DNA of 64,000 bases from Acholoe squamosa (taxonomy: Eukaryota; Annelida; Polychaeta; Phyllodocida; Polynoidae). Both the position numbers and the translations under genes were made by a program. Below the pieces are notes generated by a model, which was not told the DNA's origin, did not search any database, and saw nothing but the letters and a program-made list of their open reading frames with translations. Below are positions 1 to 13,472 of this stretch, in pieces (the first letter of the stretch is position 1; each line of letters begins with the position of its first letter). The stretch is from positions 6,137,227 to 6,201,226 of the forward strand of contig OX439035.1 of assembly GCA_949317995.1 (NCBI GenBank), read 5' to 3'.

Positions 1-626
1 ATTTTGGGCATGCGCGGAGCTGAATGTGCCAAGATTATAATGCCCGCTGGATAGGCGCGTAACTTGCGCCGGTTTGTCTGTAGCTCACTCGGAGGTCGAT
101 TCAGTCTCCATGGCGTAACTTCCTTAATACTTAGAGTTCCGCCTTGATCTTGGGCTCATTCTGACCGTCTAATTATGGGCTTTCCATAGATATTTTGATA
201 TTTGACCTAGGTTGCTCAGGAGCGACGCTAGAGCGACCGGAAGGTTATGGCGTCGTGCTTATGTAACCCATTGTTCAGTCCTTAGAGTGCTCAGACACTC
301 ATGACGGCGTCAGCGGTGCTCAGGCACCCGTGACGGCCGGTTGCATTCACTTACAAGTTATTAATTTGTGCATTGAACCATGAGGTCGCACACTGAGACC
401 CTCATTTTTATTATATTGTGCAGTGAACCATTAGGTCGGAGCCTTTGATGTCATAAACTCTGTCTAACTGACTGTGGCTGGTGTGCAGTGGGGCATGAAC
501 GCTCTTATACAAAGTTTGAGCGCTCTTATAGCTCTTAGAACCAACCTATGTATTAATTTCATAGATATTTCTTTGATTAATACAAAATATGTTAGAATTT
601 ATGGAATAATAAAATGGTATATCATA
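1..626 (-). mobile_element. Older LTR copy of the same retroelement family, cut by window edge
   Basis: This stretch aligns without large gaps to 41371-41996, the U3-side end of the full element's LTR. About 20 of 626 positions differ, mostly in the first 260 bases. It stops at exactly the same terminal bases (ATCATA at 621-626) and then passes into unrelated DNA starting ATACCG. It is therefore the end of a solo LTR or of a second element lying left of the window. Its divergence far exceeds that between the two LTRs of the full element, so it is an older or different-subfamily insertion. One change falls in the TATAAA-like promoter motif. Confidence 0.9.
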
Positions 627-2459
627 ATACCGTGTGAGGGTCTGACTGCTGTATTAGCTTTCAGCTTGTAGACCCTGGGGGTAATCTGTGACCTTGTAAC
701 ATTAAAGAGGCTGAGCATGCAACACTCTACTTACCCTCAGAGCTGGACCACATTATACTCTACTCATCCTCAAGGACCATCCGTTACTGTACTCAGACCT
801 GCAATATGTGCTTTAATCCTTTTAGGGCAGTTTCAGGATATAGGACACTACAGTCAAGTCTCAATTTATCTGCTTGCGTTATGTCAGTTGTTAGTAATCA
901 GAAAACCTTCTGAACAGATTGAATTATGGCCAGAGGGTTTCCATTGTAGTTCTGACTCAGGAGACCAGATTCAGAAACTAGGCAGTTGTTATCTGAAACA
1001 GAGATGACAAATATTTAGTGCCTTGACTTTATACAAATTCATGTAATGCATACGTAAAGTGCTTGTACGTAATGAGGCAATACTGCATCTGCCCCGTCAT
1101 TATAAATAACACGGCTCTCGTAGACGATACAACGACATACAAGAGGCCCAACAAAGTCATCATCGATACCTCTTTTATTTATTAGAAATTTCAACAAAAT
1201 TTGATGTCTGTATTCATAGGGCTACTGAAGAGATATTGCAACTAAAAATCTGAACAAATTCCCGGTCTAGAATTAGGAGGGTTCATTTCACATGAATGGC
1301 ACATGGTCTCATCTAGTATTTCAACGGTATTGACCTGAATCCAATGGTCTCCTAGACAGCCAATGAGCTGGATACCTATTTCATGCTAGGCTTTAATTAA
1401 AACTGATTAAATCACAATATTCATGAAGTAGATGCATTTATATGTTAGTGGTCCTTAATCATTTAAGGACAATACTTTTGTACTATATATTGAAAATATA
1501 TATTTAAAAGCCTGTCACTGGAATGGTTTACACACCAACCACCAGATGTCATCCCAATCTGGCAGTATCTTCTGGTTGTAAATCAGACAGCATGCCCCGT
1601 CGTCAGATGTGGTGCAATGGCTGCCATGACTCCATTCTTAAATATCAATTTTATCTTGACCAACCATGTAAAAAGACCTGACACTCAAACTGTGGCAAGC
1701 CACCCTCCTCGATCACATCTTCTTTTTCTACTTCAACCAACCTTTTCATATCTTGATTGGTGAAAGTGTTTTGTGCCTTTTCTGATAAACACGCCAAGTC
1801 ATAGGTCTGTATGAAGTTCCAAGTGCAAGATGGACCTATTAATCTCACACAATGACCTTAGAGTATACATCTTTGGGAGTATTGCAAATAAGACAACTAA
1901 CATTACTAGCCTCAACAAAAAACTATAATACTCATTTGACCATGGAATTCCAATGAATAAAGATGAGTTTTATTTGAATCGGGTGAATTGACAGGGATAT
2001 ATGGAGGTTTGCATGCCCTATGGTGTCATCCCTTATTGTCTTTAGCTGTCCTTATTCTGACGAGTGTTGACAGTTGTTTTCATTGAGACCTAGTTCCTGT
2101 CATTGCCTCAGGGTGGCAGTGCAGCTGTGGTGGACAGGTTGTTAATGTGGCCTTATGGCCCTCCTGAACTCACGGCAGGCCCAGCCCCTCAGGGGAACAA
2201 GTAAAGAGGTTAGGCGGGAGTAGTCGGTGCAGCAGGAGCATTGACGCTTTATCCCTAGGAAAGCCCCTGTCCCAAATGGGCAGGGTGCATTGGGGAAAGA
2301 GGAGCAGATTGCAGTAACCATTGAGGGTACCCTGATAAAAGAGTGCATCATGCCCAATGGTCAGCTTGATGCTATGAAAGGTGTGCTCACAATCACTACA
2401 TCGGCGCATCATGCTGATCCTCTGGTAGTGTATCAAACCAGGTTTTTTAGCGCCTCCCA

Positions 2460-2491
2460 CGCCGCGTAGCGGCGGTACCGCGAAGCGGTAC
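2460..2491. repeat. Two adjacent GC-rich mini-hairpins
   Basis: A 6-bp stem (CGCCGC/GCGGCG, loop GTA) is followed immediately by a 7-bp stem (GTACCGC/GCGGTAC, loop GAA). The GC-rich block stands out from its AT-rich surroundings and has no counterpart at the matching place in copy B near 20740, so it was probably inserted. Confidence 0.7.
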
Positions 2492-2773
2492 AGGAGTGCG
2501 CTATGATGATTGCATTTGCCCCATGTGATGAGGTCTCACAATACAAAATTACTGAATAGAGAAATTGATAATTGTGAAACCTTCTTTATGTCTGCCTTTA
2601 TGAGACATGTCATCAAACACTGGTATACCAACATTAACGGCGGGAGGCGTTTTTTTTACGCGGTCACAAATGCATTTCTTGTTATAAGTAAGTTCACTAC
2701 TTCAATGTATAACACTGAAAGCCCTAAGGTTGTCAGGCTGACGATACCCAAATCTGCAACCTTAGGCCATCAT

Positions 2774-2896
2774 ATTGAGCACCCAGGGTAGTCAGCCTGA
2801 TGGGTTTAGGTCAACACACTGACCCAAGGTAGTCAAACTGATTACATAATGTTGTTAGAGTGACAACCTTGGTGCCGACTACCTTGGGTGCTCAAT
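2774..2896. repeat. Inverted-repeat unit (probable MITE core)
   Basis: 20-base arms at 2774-2793 and 2877-2896 are inverted with 19 of 20 matches. The interior carries further short GTCA/TGAC inverted motifs. No coding capacity. It is probably a fragment of a foldback-type MITE. Confidence 0.55.
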
Positions 2897-5420
2897 TTGG
2901 ACTACCAAAAGCTGTAGATTTGGGTATTGACAACTTGAGTACCTAAAGTCCTCAGTGGTGAATACCTTCAGTTGAAAACTGAAGCCCTGATCATCAAACA
3001 TGATTGGCACATACCTGCTACCTTGTGAGTTTGTAACATATTGTCAACAGAATGCCATATACTCACACTGGGGAGAGGTAGAGTGAGGGATTTCACTCCC
3101 TGTAGGGTGGGGCCCTCTGTCTGTATGTCTTCTGATGACTAAAGGCCCTCAATCTGATGACTTTAAAGATCTGGAGGGTTTTCAGTGTAGACCTGGTAAG
3201 TAGATTAATTGGGGCTGCATTCACGTATCTGGCATGATGCACAGATAAATCAGTGGATGAAAACAGGTAAAATTTACTTGTAGAAACATTGTCCGGAATT
3301 ACACAGCTCTAGAAATTCATGCCAGTACCAATGTTTAAAGAATTGATCTTCCTACCCTAAGTGAATTATGCCCGAAGATATTCTCCCCTCGATCTGCACA
3401 CAATAATCTAACCTCAATGGTTTCAAGATCTACTTAGGACAATAAAATGATGGCAGTCGTGATTTAGATTGGAATGTGAGTTAAGATTGGTGGCACGCCA
3501 CCAGAAACACGCCTGGGAGGATTCAGATACATAAATTGTGTTATCTTATCTTGATCTGCCACAGGGTAGGGACACTCTGGGTAGGCTGGAAGCTGTGACA
3601 AGCCATTTAAGGATTGTATGATATACCTTTAATGCTCTCTGCCCCTTTGCCATCAAAATGAATTCAAATGTAAATCGGATAAACATTGGTAGAACATGAA
3701 TGTTCTGCGACTCACTCTTGCTACCCCTTGTCTAGACTATTGAATACCACATCACTAGACTACACCTACTTTAATTCCTTGCATATAAAGTGAATGGCAT
3801 ATAAAGCGCACCCTGAGTAGAGGGGGCTGAACAGTGGGACATGCTATAATCAAGGGGCATCATGGACTTCAGATACTAATCTAATGTAAAAATACCCTGG
3901 CTAAAAATGCACTCTTTTAGTTTAAGAATGTTCTACAAGCCATACATGGTGGTCATTTCTTGAGGTACTACAATTACATACAGCATTACAGCGGCAAAGT
4001 CCTGTACCTGTACTTTTTATCATGTTAAGAAATTATTAACTCTTTGGGGCAATTCATATGTAGGTCTGTCTATATGGTATGATTTACGTTACGGTTGGCA
4101 GGTTTTCCAACTTACCGATTGATGGAGAGTGACCAAGACATCATAAAGTTCATGAATGGGTGGTATGAATACCACCAGACTGTCTGATTGATTCAAACCC
4201 AGATGTAACTAGATTACCAACAATTGGTGCCATATGAATACACATGGGACATGTATACAGGCCATCTTAGCAGACTCACTACCTCTCACAATAAGAAAGA
4301 GTGGGGGTGGCAGGAAAGCCCCATTATTCAAGCCATTAATTGGCTTTTTGTGAATACTGGTTGATGTTCCCTTCCCCAGCGCATTTTTTAAATGCTTCTC
4401 TGGCATATTCACAAGGGCTGAATTCATCTAGAAATTTAGAGTAGATTCAGAGTGTGAGTGATCCTCAAACACGCACCCCTGTGTTAGACCGGTTTGTGCT
4501 CACATGTTGCATTCTACAATCTTCCCTCTTGTCAATTGGCAATATTACAGCACCTTCAGGAAGATGTTTAACATGGTGGCCTACATTCTGTAGCTGTTAG
4601 AAGACCAGATATATTTGGTCTACTTCAAGCATTTAAATGCTGTTAATACAATAATGCCTATTAATGTCATGTCCATTGGTTGTCACATTGCACATTCATA
4701 CAGCCCTGGTAAGCTACTCAGCAGGACCACTATTATCTATCTGATACTACAGCATTGATAAACACCAGGCATGAGGATCCTTTTTTCCCTCTTAATCTTC
4801 TGAATATTGTGCTACTGATTTCATCCCTCTATTAATTAATATTCCCAGTCACTTTCTATAGAATCTACGATTCAAGCTGGACATACAGGATAAGGATCTC
4901 CAGACAGGGCCGCCTGAGTTGGACTGGTTTGTGCTTGCATGCATGATCTACAATCTCGCTCCGCTATTTGATTGATGTTATCAGACAACTTCTGGCATCA
5001 TTTGTTATGGTGGCCTACATTCAACATTGGAGGTTGACTGGATCTGGCTTAAAGTCGAGGTGGGGAGTTCATTTGTATATGGTATTAGAGTTTTATCATT
5101 GCAGTTCTCTAACCTTGCTAATGAGGAAAGCTCATTGGCATGATGCGTGAATGGTAGGTAGCTCACTAGGGCTACATCCAAGAATCACGCTGACAGTACA
5201 GGGTTGATATACTCTTGGAGGGTTGACATAATGTTCTTCGTAGGTACACCTTGATGACCTATGGGCATTATAATTTACATACATAAGCTGATAGTGTGTA
5301 AATGCTTCATGTCAAATGGCCATAAGAATTGTCACCACATTTGTATATTCCCAGACCTTGTATATGACATCTGCTCAGGGAGGGCAGCGCCAACCAGGAC
5401 CAGTCCCACACAGCTTTGTA

Positions 5421-6293
5421 CACTGCAAAAATGGTGTTTAGATTTTAAACATGTTTAGGTCTAAACATGTTTAAAACCTAAACATATAGGTCAGTTAGGT
5501 GTCTCATCGACTACACATTTAGGAAATGAACACTTTTTTTCTAACTACATAAACATTTACGCTAAACATGTTTAGATGTTTAGAGCTGAGACAGTTGAAT
5601 AATAGGTGTTTAGATTTAAACATCAATATGTTTAGATACTTGGATGTTAAATCCACACCAGGTAGCAGCACTACCTTTGACTGGACTATCTGCACACAGT
5701 TATAATCAATTGTTGTGACAAATGTCCCCAAATCCCATGTTTATCATGGTTTCATTTCATAGAATGTCATGTGAATAGAAAGGGCAATAGAAAATTAACT
5801 AGTTTCACCTCGTGCCACCATCATTACCCTAAAATAATCAATTAACTCCATGACTGACACCTATTTGATGTTATTCTGGAATAGATAAGGCAATGTCCTT
5901 CCTGCCAAGCTGTTGTACTTTCTCAAGTCTCTCATTCTGATGCAGTGTGTAATATATGTATACGTATATAGCTGTGGCTGACATCTTTGGAGACTTTGAC
6001 AAGTAAATACCTGCTGATGCCCCCCCCCAGTAAATGAGAAAAAAAGAATATATCTCTTTTTTTTAATGCATACATGTCTGCAAACCTTAACTTTTCATCA
6101 AATCATTTAAACACCTAAACACAAAAATTTATATATCTAAACACAAAGTTTTAACCTAAACACCTACATTTCTAAACACTTGAGCTAATCACATTGTTTG
6201 GTTAAACATGTTTAGGAAATTAATGTGATTACAAAAACGTTGCAAGAATATGTTTAGAATTGTGTTTAGGATCTAAACACCTTTTTTGCAGTG
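5421..6293. mobile_element. MITE with CACTGCAAAAA terminal inverted repeats and TA target duplication
   Basis: The left end (CACTGCAAAAATGGTGTTTA) and the inverted right end (CACTGCAAAAAAGGTGTTTA) agree apart from one base, and the terminal repeat continues with TAAACA-rich sequence. TA dinucleotides flank it at 5419-5420 and 6294-6295. Copy B (around 26428) has the uninterrupted sequence with a single TA, so the boundaries are confirmed by an empty site. The interior is rich in TTTAGA/TCTAAA words and has no transposase. The TA target and the ends suggest a Tc1/mariner-type non-autonomous element; the superfamily is my inference. Confidence 0.9.
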
Positions 6294-7233
6294 TAGCATT
6301 AGGTTAGACCCTCAGAATCTAGGGTCAGGTCAGTTTGCTTTGGAGTGTCCTTGTGTATGATAATTTTGTGTCACGGAGCTACGTCTCCTATAGACAAGGT
6401 CAAGGTCAGAATGCAATTGCTATGTCTGAGGTTGGAGTCTTTGAGACAGGGGTAAGACCCAACATTATACACAGACTTCTACATGGTGCCATTGTCATGC
6501 AATGTTGATTTATCAGCATTGAATTAATTCAATGGAGACAATTTTAATGTTGAATCATTGTCAACACACGTCAACCAACTGTCAATGATAGTTCGACATC
6601 CTCTGCCCACCTAGAGCCCTTCATATAAACGAGCAGGCTACTTGGACAATTGCTCGTCTATCTGCATAAATAACAGTGTAAAATGCCCTGATTATGTTCA
6701 TGAGAAGTGAGTGATTGATAAAATTACATCAAACAGTCTGTGTTTGTTCCTGTAATTTAGTTGGTAAACAGTATTTCCTAGTGTATGGATACTTGTATGT
6801 TGACACATTGTGTCCTTGGAACAAACACACCAGGAAACTGTTTTCATTTTTCAACATTGGTACAACTGCTCTGTATGACTTACAGTTACTCCACGCTGTT
6901 TGCAGTCATAACTTTTTCAGAAATGCCATCAAAAGTTATTTTCTGATAGGTATCGGCAGTGGTATCCCAGTAAACACAAAACTTTATCCAACGTAGCAAA
7001 TTGGTAGATATTAAATGTTTAAACAACTTAAAATGTTACGTCCTGGTTACGTGGGGTGAACGCTTAGATAGAATCTACATGGTTTGACATGGTGCAAAGT
7101 ATCAAACATTTGTATATATACCTCTCTTTAGAATTTCTTTTATATGTGGACTTAAAATCTTCTTGTTGAAACATCAATGGTTGTAAAGAGGTCATAATGA
7201 CTTGCCGAAAAAGTGCCTCTTAACACCATCGGC

Positions 7234-7320
7234 CCATAGGTTAGCTCTGTGGCCACATAGGTTAGATTCCTGCCTTCATATCCTGAGGAAACCAAAATGT
7301 GGGTTCAAATCCTGGTGTCA
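7234..7320 (+). repeat. tRNA-derived SINE head (pol III A and B boxes)
   Basis: A box-like TAGCTCTGTGG lies at 7242-7252 and B box-like GGTTCAAATCC at 7302-7312. The spacing fits a tRNA with a long variable arm. The acceptor stem does not pair and unrelated sequence follows, so a SINE head or tRNA pseudogene is more likely than a working tRNA. Confidence 0.5.
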
Positions 7321-7736
7321 GGAGTTTTGAAAATGGCTATTCTATTTTTCTCATTGGAGAAGGTAGTTTCAAATCAAATGTAATTTTACGTTTTATTATG
7401 TTTTTGGCATAGATTTGTCAAGAGGTTTCTTTGATACTTCCTTGCACATGAAATCACGTGAAAATGTTTCCAAAGGTTCTGGGAACGTATTCAGGACATA
7501 AGATTTTCAGATGATTCTACGTAGGACATCTACTTAGTTGATACCTAGAGACTATGTTCATTTAGGTTCATTCACTTGTCTGCGTTTACTGGGATGTCAC
7601 CATGCCATTTTATGATCATGGAGTCAGCAACAGTTTCACATTTACCCAATGAAAGCAATAGGTGTAATAGTACATATATGTGCAAATACTATAACAGATT
7701 ATTGGTCTTCTATTCATTTCCTTAGCACTGAAGGAT

Positions 7737-7959
7737 TTAACCCATTGAGGGCTAGCATCGACTATAGTCGACACCATGGCAGGCCTACCGTTGACTATAG
7801 TCGACACCATGGCAGGCCTAGCGTCGACTATAGTCGACGCCCATTATATAGGATTAGTATAGGAATTGAAAATAGGCTCGTCCTCTAGGAACTATACTTT
7901 TTTCAGAGGCCGTCCCCATGGCCAGGGCAACAATTTTTGCTCTGCCCTTAAAGGGTTAA
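7737..7959. mobile_element. TTAA-flanked MITE (piggyBac-like) with internal palindromic tandem repeat
   Basis: TTAA lies at both ends (7737-7740 and 7956-7959). The body runs from CCCATTGAGGGC to the inverted partner GCCCTTAAAGGG (10 of 12 match). The TTAA target and C-rich ends are typical of piggyBac-derived MITEs. The interior holds three copies of a ~33-bp unit centred on the palindrome GACTATAGTC. No coding capacity. Confidence 0.7.
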
Positions 7960-9229
7960 GGTCTAGAGGCCATTTTGAAGGAATTCCCTGTTATAAGCTT
8001 GTCATTCTTCTCTACGTGATAGGTTTGATTATTCATATCTTGTTTGATAACACTTTTTTTTCATTCATATAGACACATAGTATAAGCAACTCTGATGGAA
8101 ATTTACCACAGATGATTTCTAGGTAGCATCAGGACCTTTATCAAGTTATATCAGGAAGTCCAAACAGGCCTAATGGTATGCTCCCTCACTTTGATATTAT
8201 TCAGACACAGTGATCAATATCTATTTGCACCCAGGTCCCCATATGCATGGACCTAATGCACCGATGTGCCATAAGTCCTGGGGCCGTGTCGCAGCCAGCC
8301 TGCCCTATTAGTATGCTGGGGTGAGGGGCTCTGGCCTTGTATACACAGGTTGTAATGAGTAATCAAGGTAATCATGTCAACATTGACATGCTCATCAACT
8401 GCTCTCATAGTACCAAAGTACACACAGTCTGCATACAGAGGGGGGAACGAGCTGCTCTTTGTAGGCTCACCATGAGTGTCTAAATCACTGCTGCCCCAGT
8501 TGATTTATGCATGTCATAATTATTTCCCTAATAACATGCCTGGGCTTGTGTAGATTCCAAGTAAGGTATGCAATTGAATAGACGTATAAACAAGGTTGGA
8601 TTATGTTTGAGGCCTGGTTTATTTCCTGTACAGTACATTTTCTCTGCTCATACTATGTATCATGAGTTTCCGATTAGCAAGCATTTCATGAGGAAATCCC
8701 ATCACACAGATGTGCATTATTTGTACAACTATCAAACTATTTGTTATGTATATTAAGATGTATTTTGATAGTCATGGGTCTTGGCATTGCTGAAATAAAT
8801 ATTTATGTAACCCCTTCACATATTAGTTGATAGATGATTGATATCTTGATGGTTAAAGCCTAAAGTAGAGATCACTACTGCAAACCCTATGTCAGATTAC
8901 AATACCAGTCATACAGAGCAGGAGCTGATTTTAATTGCTGTGGTTAAAATAACCCCTGGCACTAGTCTTGTAAGGGTTGCAGTCACTAAAAGGTGTTACC
9001 TGCTCATGTTAGATTCACGATTGTCCCACCCCAATACCAAGCTACTGAAATAATCAATATGCTGCCCCACATAGTAAGATCTAATTACAGCATTCCATTA
9101 GCCTTATTATGGACGTTACCTGATTCTTTACAATGTGCTAATACTGAGTCGCTCTGTTCCTGAGTCCCACTTTGCCTTACACCTGTTTCTGCTGCTTCTG
9201 TAAAAACGTGCACATACACTGCAGCCATA

Positions 9230-9401
9230 TATAAGCCACACCCCTAACCTTTTGGAAGCGCTATAGGCCATAGCTGAGACCTGAAAGGTTTAATCTTAGT
9301 ACTTCTCTACAGTGTGAGAACCCTCATATAAGCTGCATCGCAGTTTGGGCTGATCCTTTGACCCACAGTGCACTGAAATCGTCTCTTAGGTGTGGGTTAT
9401 A
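9230..9401. mobile_element. Short MITE with TATAAGCCACACC-type ends
   Basis: The left end TATAAGCCACACCCCTAA and the inverted right end TATAACCCACACCTAA are alike. The length is ~172 bp with no coding capacity. A related, more decayed pair of ends may lie near 61480-61640 (…GTAAGCCACTGC, GTGTGGCGTATGC). Confidence 0.5.
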
Positions 9402-9683
9402 TGCAAAGATCTATGGTATATGTATATTATGTATGTTATATGACTGTTAGTTGACATACAAAAATAAGGGCAGCCTATTGGCTGTTCCATTCAATACCTT
9501 TCCCCTTCCTAGCCTGCTCAGTTAAATTCTTCCTCTAGTTTTACATACACTGTTTGTTTGTCTGCCAGGAATGTTGGCAGCAGGGCTACTAGAGCCCTAC
9601 AAGGTATATTTCAATAACATTAATTAACATTATTGAGAATTAGATATAGACATTATTCTCATAAGACAGCAATAGGCAGTCAA

Positions 9684-10046
9684 GGAGGGTGTTGCTCCTA
9701 TAGTAAAAAAAAAAAGCTGGCTAAAAATGCCCTTGTGTTTCCAGTTCTTTCTTTTCATGTAGCTCTAACTTTTCCCTTTTGTTCCTCACAAGGTTATTCA
9801 ACTACAGTGCTAAAAAAGGGGGATTTGAGTAGGTACCTAGTTGGCAGAAGTCAGTCAGTATAATAAACTATAGAGCATGTGACATGAGTAGGTACCTGGT
9901 AGTGCAGCTCTCTATATTTTAAACAAGGCAGGTGACTTTTCAGACTAATGTGGTGAGTGCAAGTACTTAGGTGAAGCAGTGCACGACTTGTTTAGAAAAG
10001 AGGGCACATACTCACAGCTCTTTTTACAATAGGAGCAACACCCTCC
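9684..10046 (+). mobile_element. MITE, GGAGGGTGTTGCTCC family, copy 1
   Basis: The terminal inverted repeat GGAGGGTGTTGCTCCTATAG appears on the left; on the right is the inverse of GGAGGGTGTTGCTCCTATTG. The 363-bp interior is shared with copies at 14657-15017 (opposite orientation) and 25824-26168. No transposase frame. I could not define the target duplication with confidence. Confidence 0.85.
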
Positions 10047-10435
10047 TGTCCTTAGTGTAAAAAATCATATTAAGCTCATTAGTAGTCCCGATACATTTAT
10101 ACAGCCCTTGTATACTGCCCAATAAGGATTACCGTATTCATTCTAATAAGTGCACATGTGCTGAAAATTGATTGCCAGGTGCTCAAAACCTTATTAGAAT
10201 AATAAATTCTAATAAGCGCACCCCAAAAAGCCTAAAATAGTCTTTTTGCCCTAAAAACCTTGATTTTAAACATGTCATTATTTGACTGATTTTACACCAG
10301 GGTGATGCCCCAAAAAAGTTTATTTTACAGGAGTACCTTTTATCAAAATACAAAGGTAAGGAAACTCTTCTTTAGATTGTTCATTTTCATCAAAATTAAA
10401 TTTGAAGACCTTAAACCAGAATTAAGAGATGATTA

Positions 10436-10973
10436 CACTGCAAAAATGCTGTTTAGATCCTAAGCACAATTCTAAACATATTCTTGCAATGTTTCTGTAA
10501 TCACATTAATTTCCTAAACACGTTTAGCCAAACAATGTGCTTAGGTCAGGTGTTTAGAAATCTTGTTAATTAGGTTCAAAATTTCTGTTTAGATATTGGT
10601 GAAATTTTGCATTTAGATGTTTATGAAATTTCGTGTTTGGATGTTTAAGTGATTTGGTGTGAGTTTTCAGGCATTAAAAAAAGGAATACCTTTTGTTTGT
10701 ACGCTCATTCACTGGAGGACATCAGCAGGCATACATGACCAAGCCTCACAAGATGTCAGCCACAGCTATATACACATATATGTATGTATACATACTCACA
10801 GTGCAGAAGGTACTAGGGTAACTGGCAGCTACCCCATCCAACTTGGTAGATCCTATAATGTAGTATAGAAAACTAAAAGGGGAGATTACACAGTATCTCT
10901 ACTGATTTGAGTAATCCCGGACCAGAAGGCAGTATATACTTCCAAGTTCAGACTCTCAACTGGATTTGCAGTG
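10436..10973 (-). mobile_element. Partial second copy of the CACTGCAAAAA MITE, inverted
   Basis: The left end CACTGCAAAAATGCTGTTTA follows a TA. The next ~100 bases match the right end of the element at 5421-6293 in reverse orientation, and 10725-10790 matches the inverse of 5935-6000. The right end, TTTGCAGTG at 10965-10973, is a decayed terminus. It is shorter than the first copy, so it is internally deleted. Confidence 0.7.
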
Positions 10974-13472
10974 TGAATACAGTTGCCTACTGATCTTCTA
11001 CTGGTATCACTCAGTCCATTCATGGACTATTGCTGATGAGCTAGACTCATCTCTGTGATAAATTTGGGGCTGTGTAAGCCTCTTCACCAAATCTTACAAA
11101 ACACCAATTTAGCCATGTTTTGACCCCCTACCCCCTTGTAACACTTTGTAACATAATAACCAACCCCACTCCCTAATTACGTAACTTCAGTCAGACCCTC
11201 CCACCCACACATTAGTAACTTGTTGCATTCTAATCGCCAATATGCAGGCTTAATTGGTAAATAGACCTTCTTTGAAATCAATACGACCCCTTCCCTTCTT
11301 GATTTGACAGGGAACACATGAAGATGCTTTAAATGCATATATATGTGATGAATTTATCGTTTTTGTTATGTAATACTTGGGGAGACCCTACCCCCTCCTC
11401 CTGTCACAAAGTGTAACAAACCTCACTGACCCCCTCCCCCTATGGTGTTGCATAATATTTGAACAGCCCCCTATGGTAATTATTACAGAAAAGCACAAAT
11501 AGACTAAAGGGGTACACGTATGAATGTGGGATTTTACTCAATTCTTTCTTTGTCACCATTATGACAATTTTCATATATAATTTATAATCACTGATTCACT
11601 ATTTTTCCCACCTCAACATACATGCTGCTGACATATTACTAAAGCAAAGCTTTATCAGTATTGGCTTGTGTTTTACTATGGAAGTGTTTACTCAGTACTA
11701 CTGATTTGATACTGCTCTAGTCCCCTCCTATATAGGTCACACACACCCTCCTATGTAGGTCACACATACTACTAGCAATACAGTCCAGAGCATGACCAAG
11801 CGCAGACAAATGATCCATCAGCCACCAGACAACACATGAATATCAATTGTGAAGTCTAAATATAAGATGAAGCTAACTTCCTTTGCCGGGAGTGCATTAT
11901 CCATCTAGATAATGCACAGTGAATCAGCCAATCAGAACGCAGCATTAAGGATAATGCACTATGACTTTGCCCAGTGTTTTAAACTGAAATAATGCTTGCC
12001 TTCATATATTGTCCCCAACTAACATAAGACCTTATTAATAGGGTACTACAGCATATGATTAGATCCCCGATTCCCTAGAAATAGCTTACCAGTCCCTTGA
12101 CACATTCGTTAATGATGTTTTCAGGGGTTTAGAGATTTTCTTTGGCTACATCCTATAATACGTGCAGTGCCCTTATGGTAGCTGTCCTACCACTGGACTA
12201 GGATGCAGGTATACAGGAACGCATGAATATTTGCAACTTCAAACTGGTCAAATAAATGTGAAATGTAAAAAGGCAAGGAAGTAGGAGAGCTCATATGGGT
12301 ACCTTTTGTTTTTGCCGGCTCACAAATATGGGATACAGAGCAGCAGTAAGCCTGTTTTATGTACCCTACATTCATATCGAACTCCACTGCATGGCTCTCT
12401 AATAACAATTTGCCTCCTTCATCCTTACAGTAAGCCGGCAGCCCTTTACCTCCTACAGCTATTTATAATAGCCCACCCAACATCCATCCGTCTGATTCCT
12501 AATCCCACTCCATCCCCAGGCAAGGCCTGCGCCTTTACTTCCTGGCTACATCCCTGCCACAGGATTGGGTCTGAGTCTCTGAACTGCCATGATTAATGGG
12601 ATGTCCTACTTTTCCAGCATTTTAGACCGCATTGCGCCCAGAAGACCCTCTTCCACCACAAAGAAGTCTCACAGACTCTACAGTCCTGAGTCTAACAGTC
12701 AATGATTTCATCTTTTCTTTCATATTAGGACATTTGTTTTAGCTTGAGTAAGAGGTCATGTAGTGCTTGTATGTTTCCCCCTTCAATACACAAGGAAGGC
12801 ATTTCTAATTACTGCCAATCAACATTGTTCAGGAATGTCGTCCAGGCCACTTCTGGAAACCTGAGTATTCTGATATAAATCCTGTCCAAGATTAAAACAG
12901 GTCAGATTACAATATTGCTGCCTGAAGGCTGTACGGGAGACCGGGTGAAATGTCGCTGCTATTGCTCCCTGAGCTGATTGTCTCTTCCCAGGATAGTCTT
13001 AGATATCAATCAGGGCAATATCTTTATGATGGTAGAACAGAGGAGGTCTCCCTATCTATTGGCATTGGGACTAAACATGGGGGGATGGTGCAATTGTGAA
13101 TAAGGCTCAGATACTTTATTTCCTTGGGCAGATGACCCTACCTGAATGCTTTATGTTAGGTTCTCTTGTTCCAAACATAGAAATGGAAACTTGACATCAG
13201 TTACTACTATTTGTTCTGCTCCCAGTATCCCTATACTCTCATTACCGTGGAGCACATCTAAATAATCCTTTTTGTACACTTAATCTTAAATTATCTCTAT
13301 TTCCTACCTACTGTTTAAGCAGCAAAAATGCAAGCTGCTGTCTAGCAGTCACCACAGTGGAATGTTCAGCTACCAGCTTCAGGTACTTCAATTTCAAATT
13401 CATTATCTGTCAGAGAATACTGTGGTGTAGGCAGACCAACTGATTTTCGTGGCTGGGTGTGTCAGGAGGGCA

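Larger units (their letters stand above)
627..8650. repeat. Copy A of a long diverged direct duplication (no gene seen)
   Basis: Collinear blocks match copy B: 627-720 with 17718-17815, 1515-1660 with 18900-19060, 2035-2460 with 20330-20740, 3180-3260 with 20765-20840, 4100-4190 with 24050-24130, 4440-4700 with 24590-24830, 4930-5110 with 25500-25680, 5340-5420 with 26350-26429, 6520-6760 with 26870-27220, and 8100-8570 with 27660-28110. Identity by eye is about 75-85 percent, interrupted by insertions. Open frames here are short and not conserved between copies, so the segment looks non-coding. The left end lies beyond the window. Confidence 0.8.
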
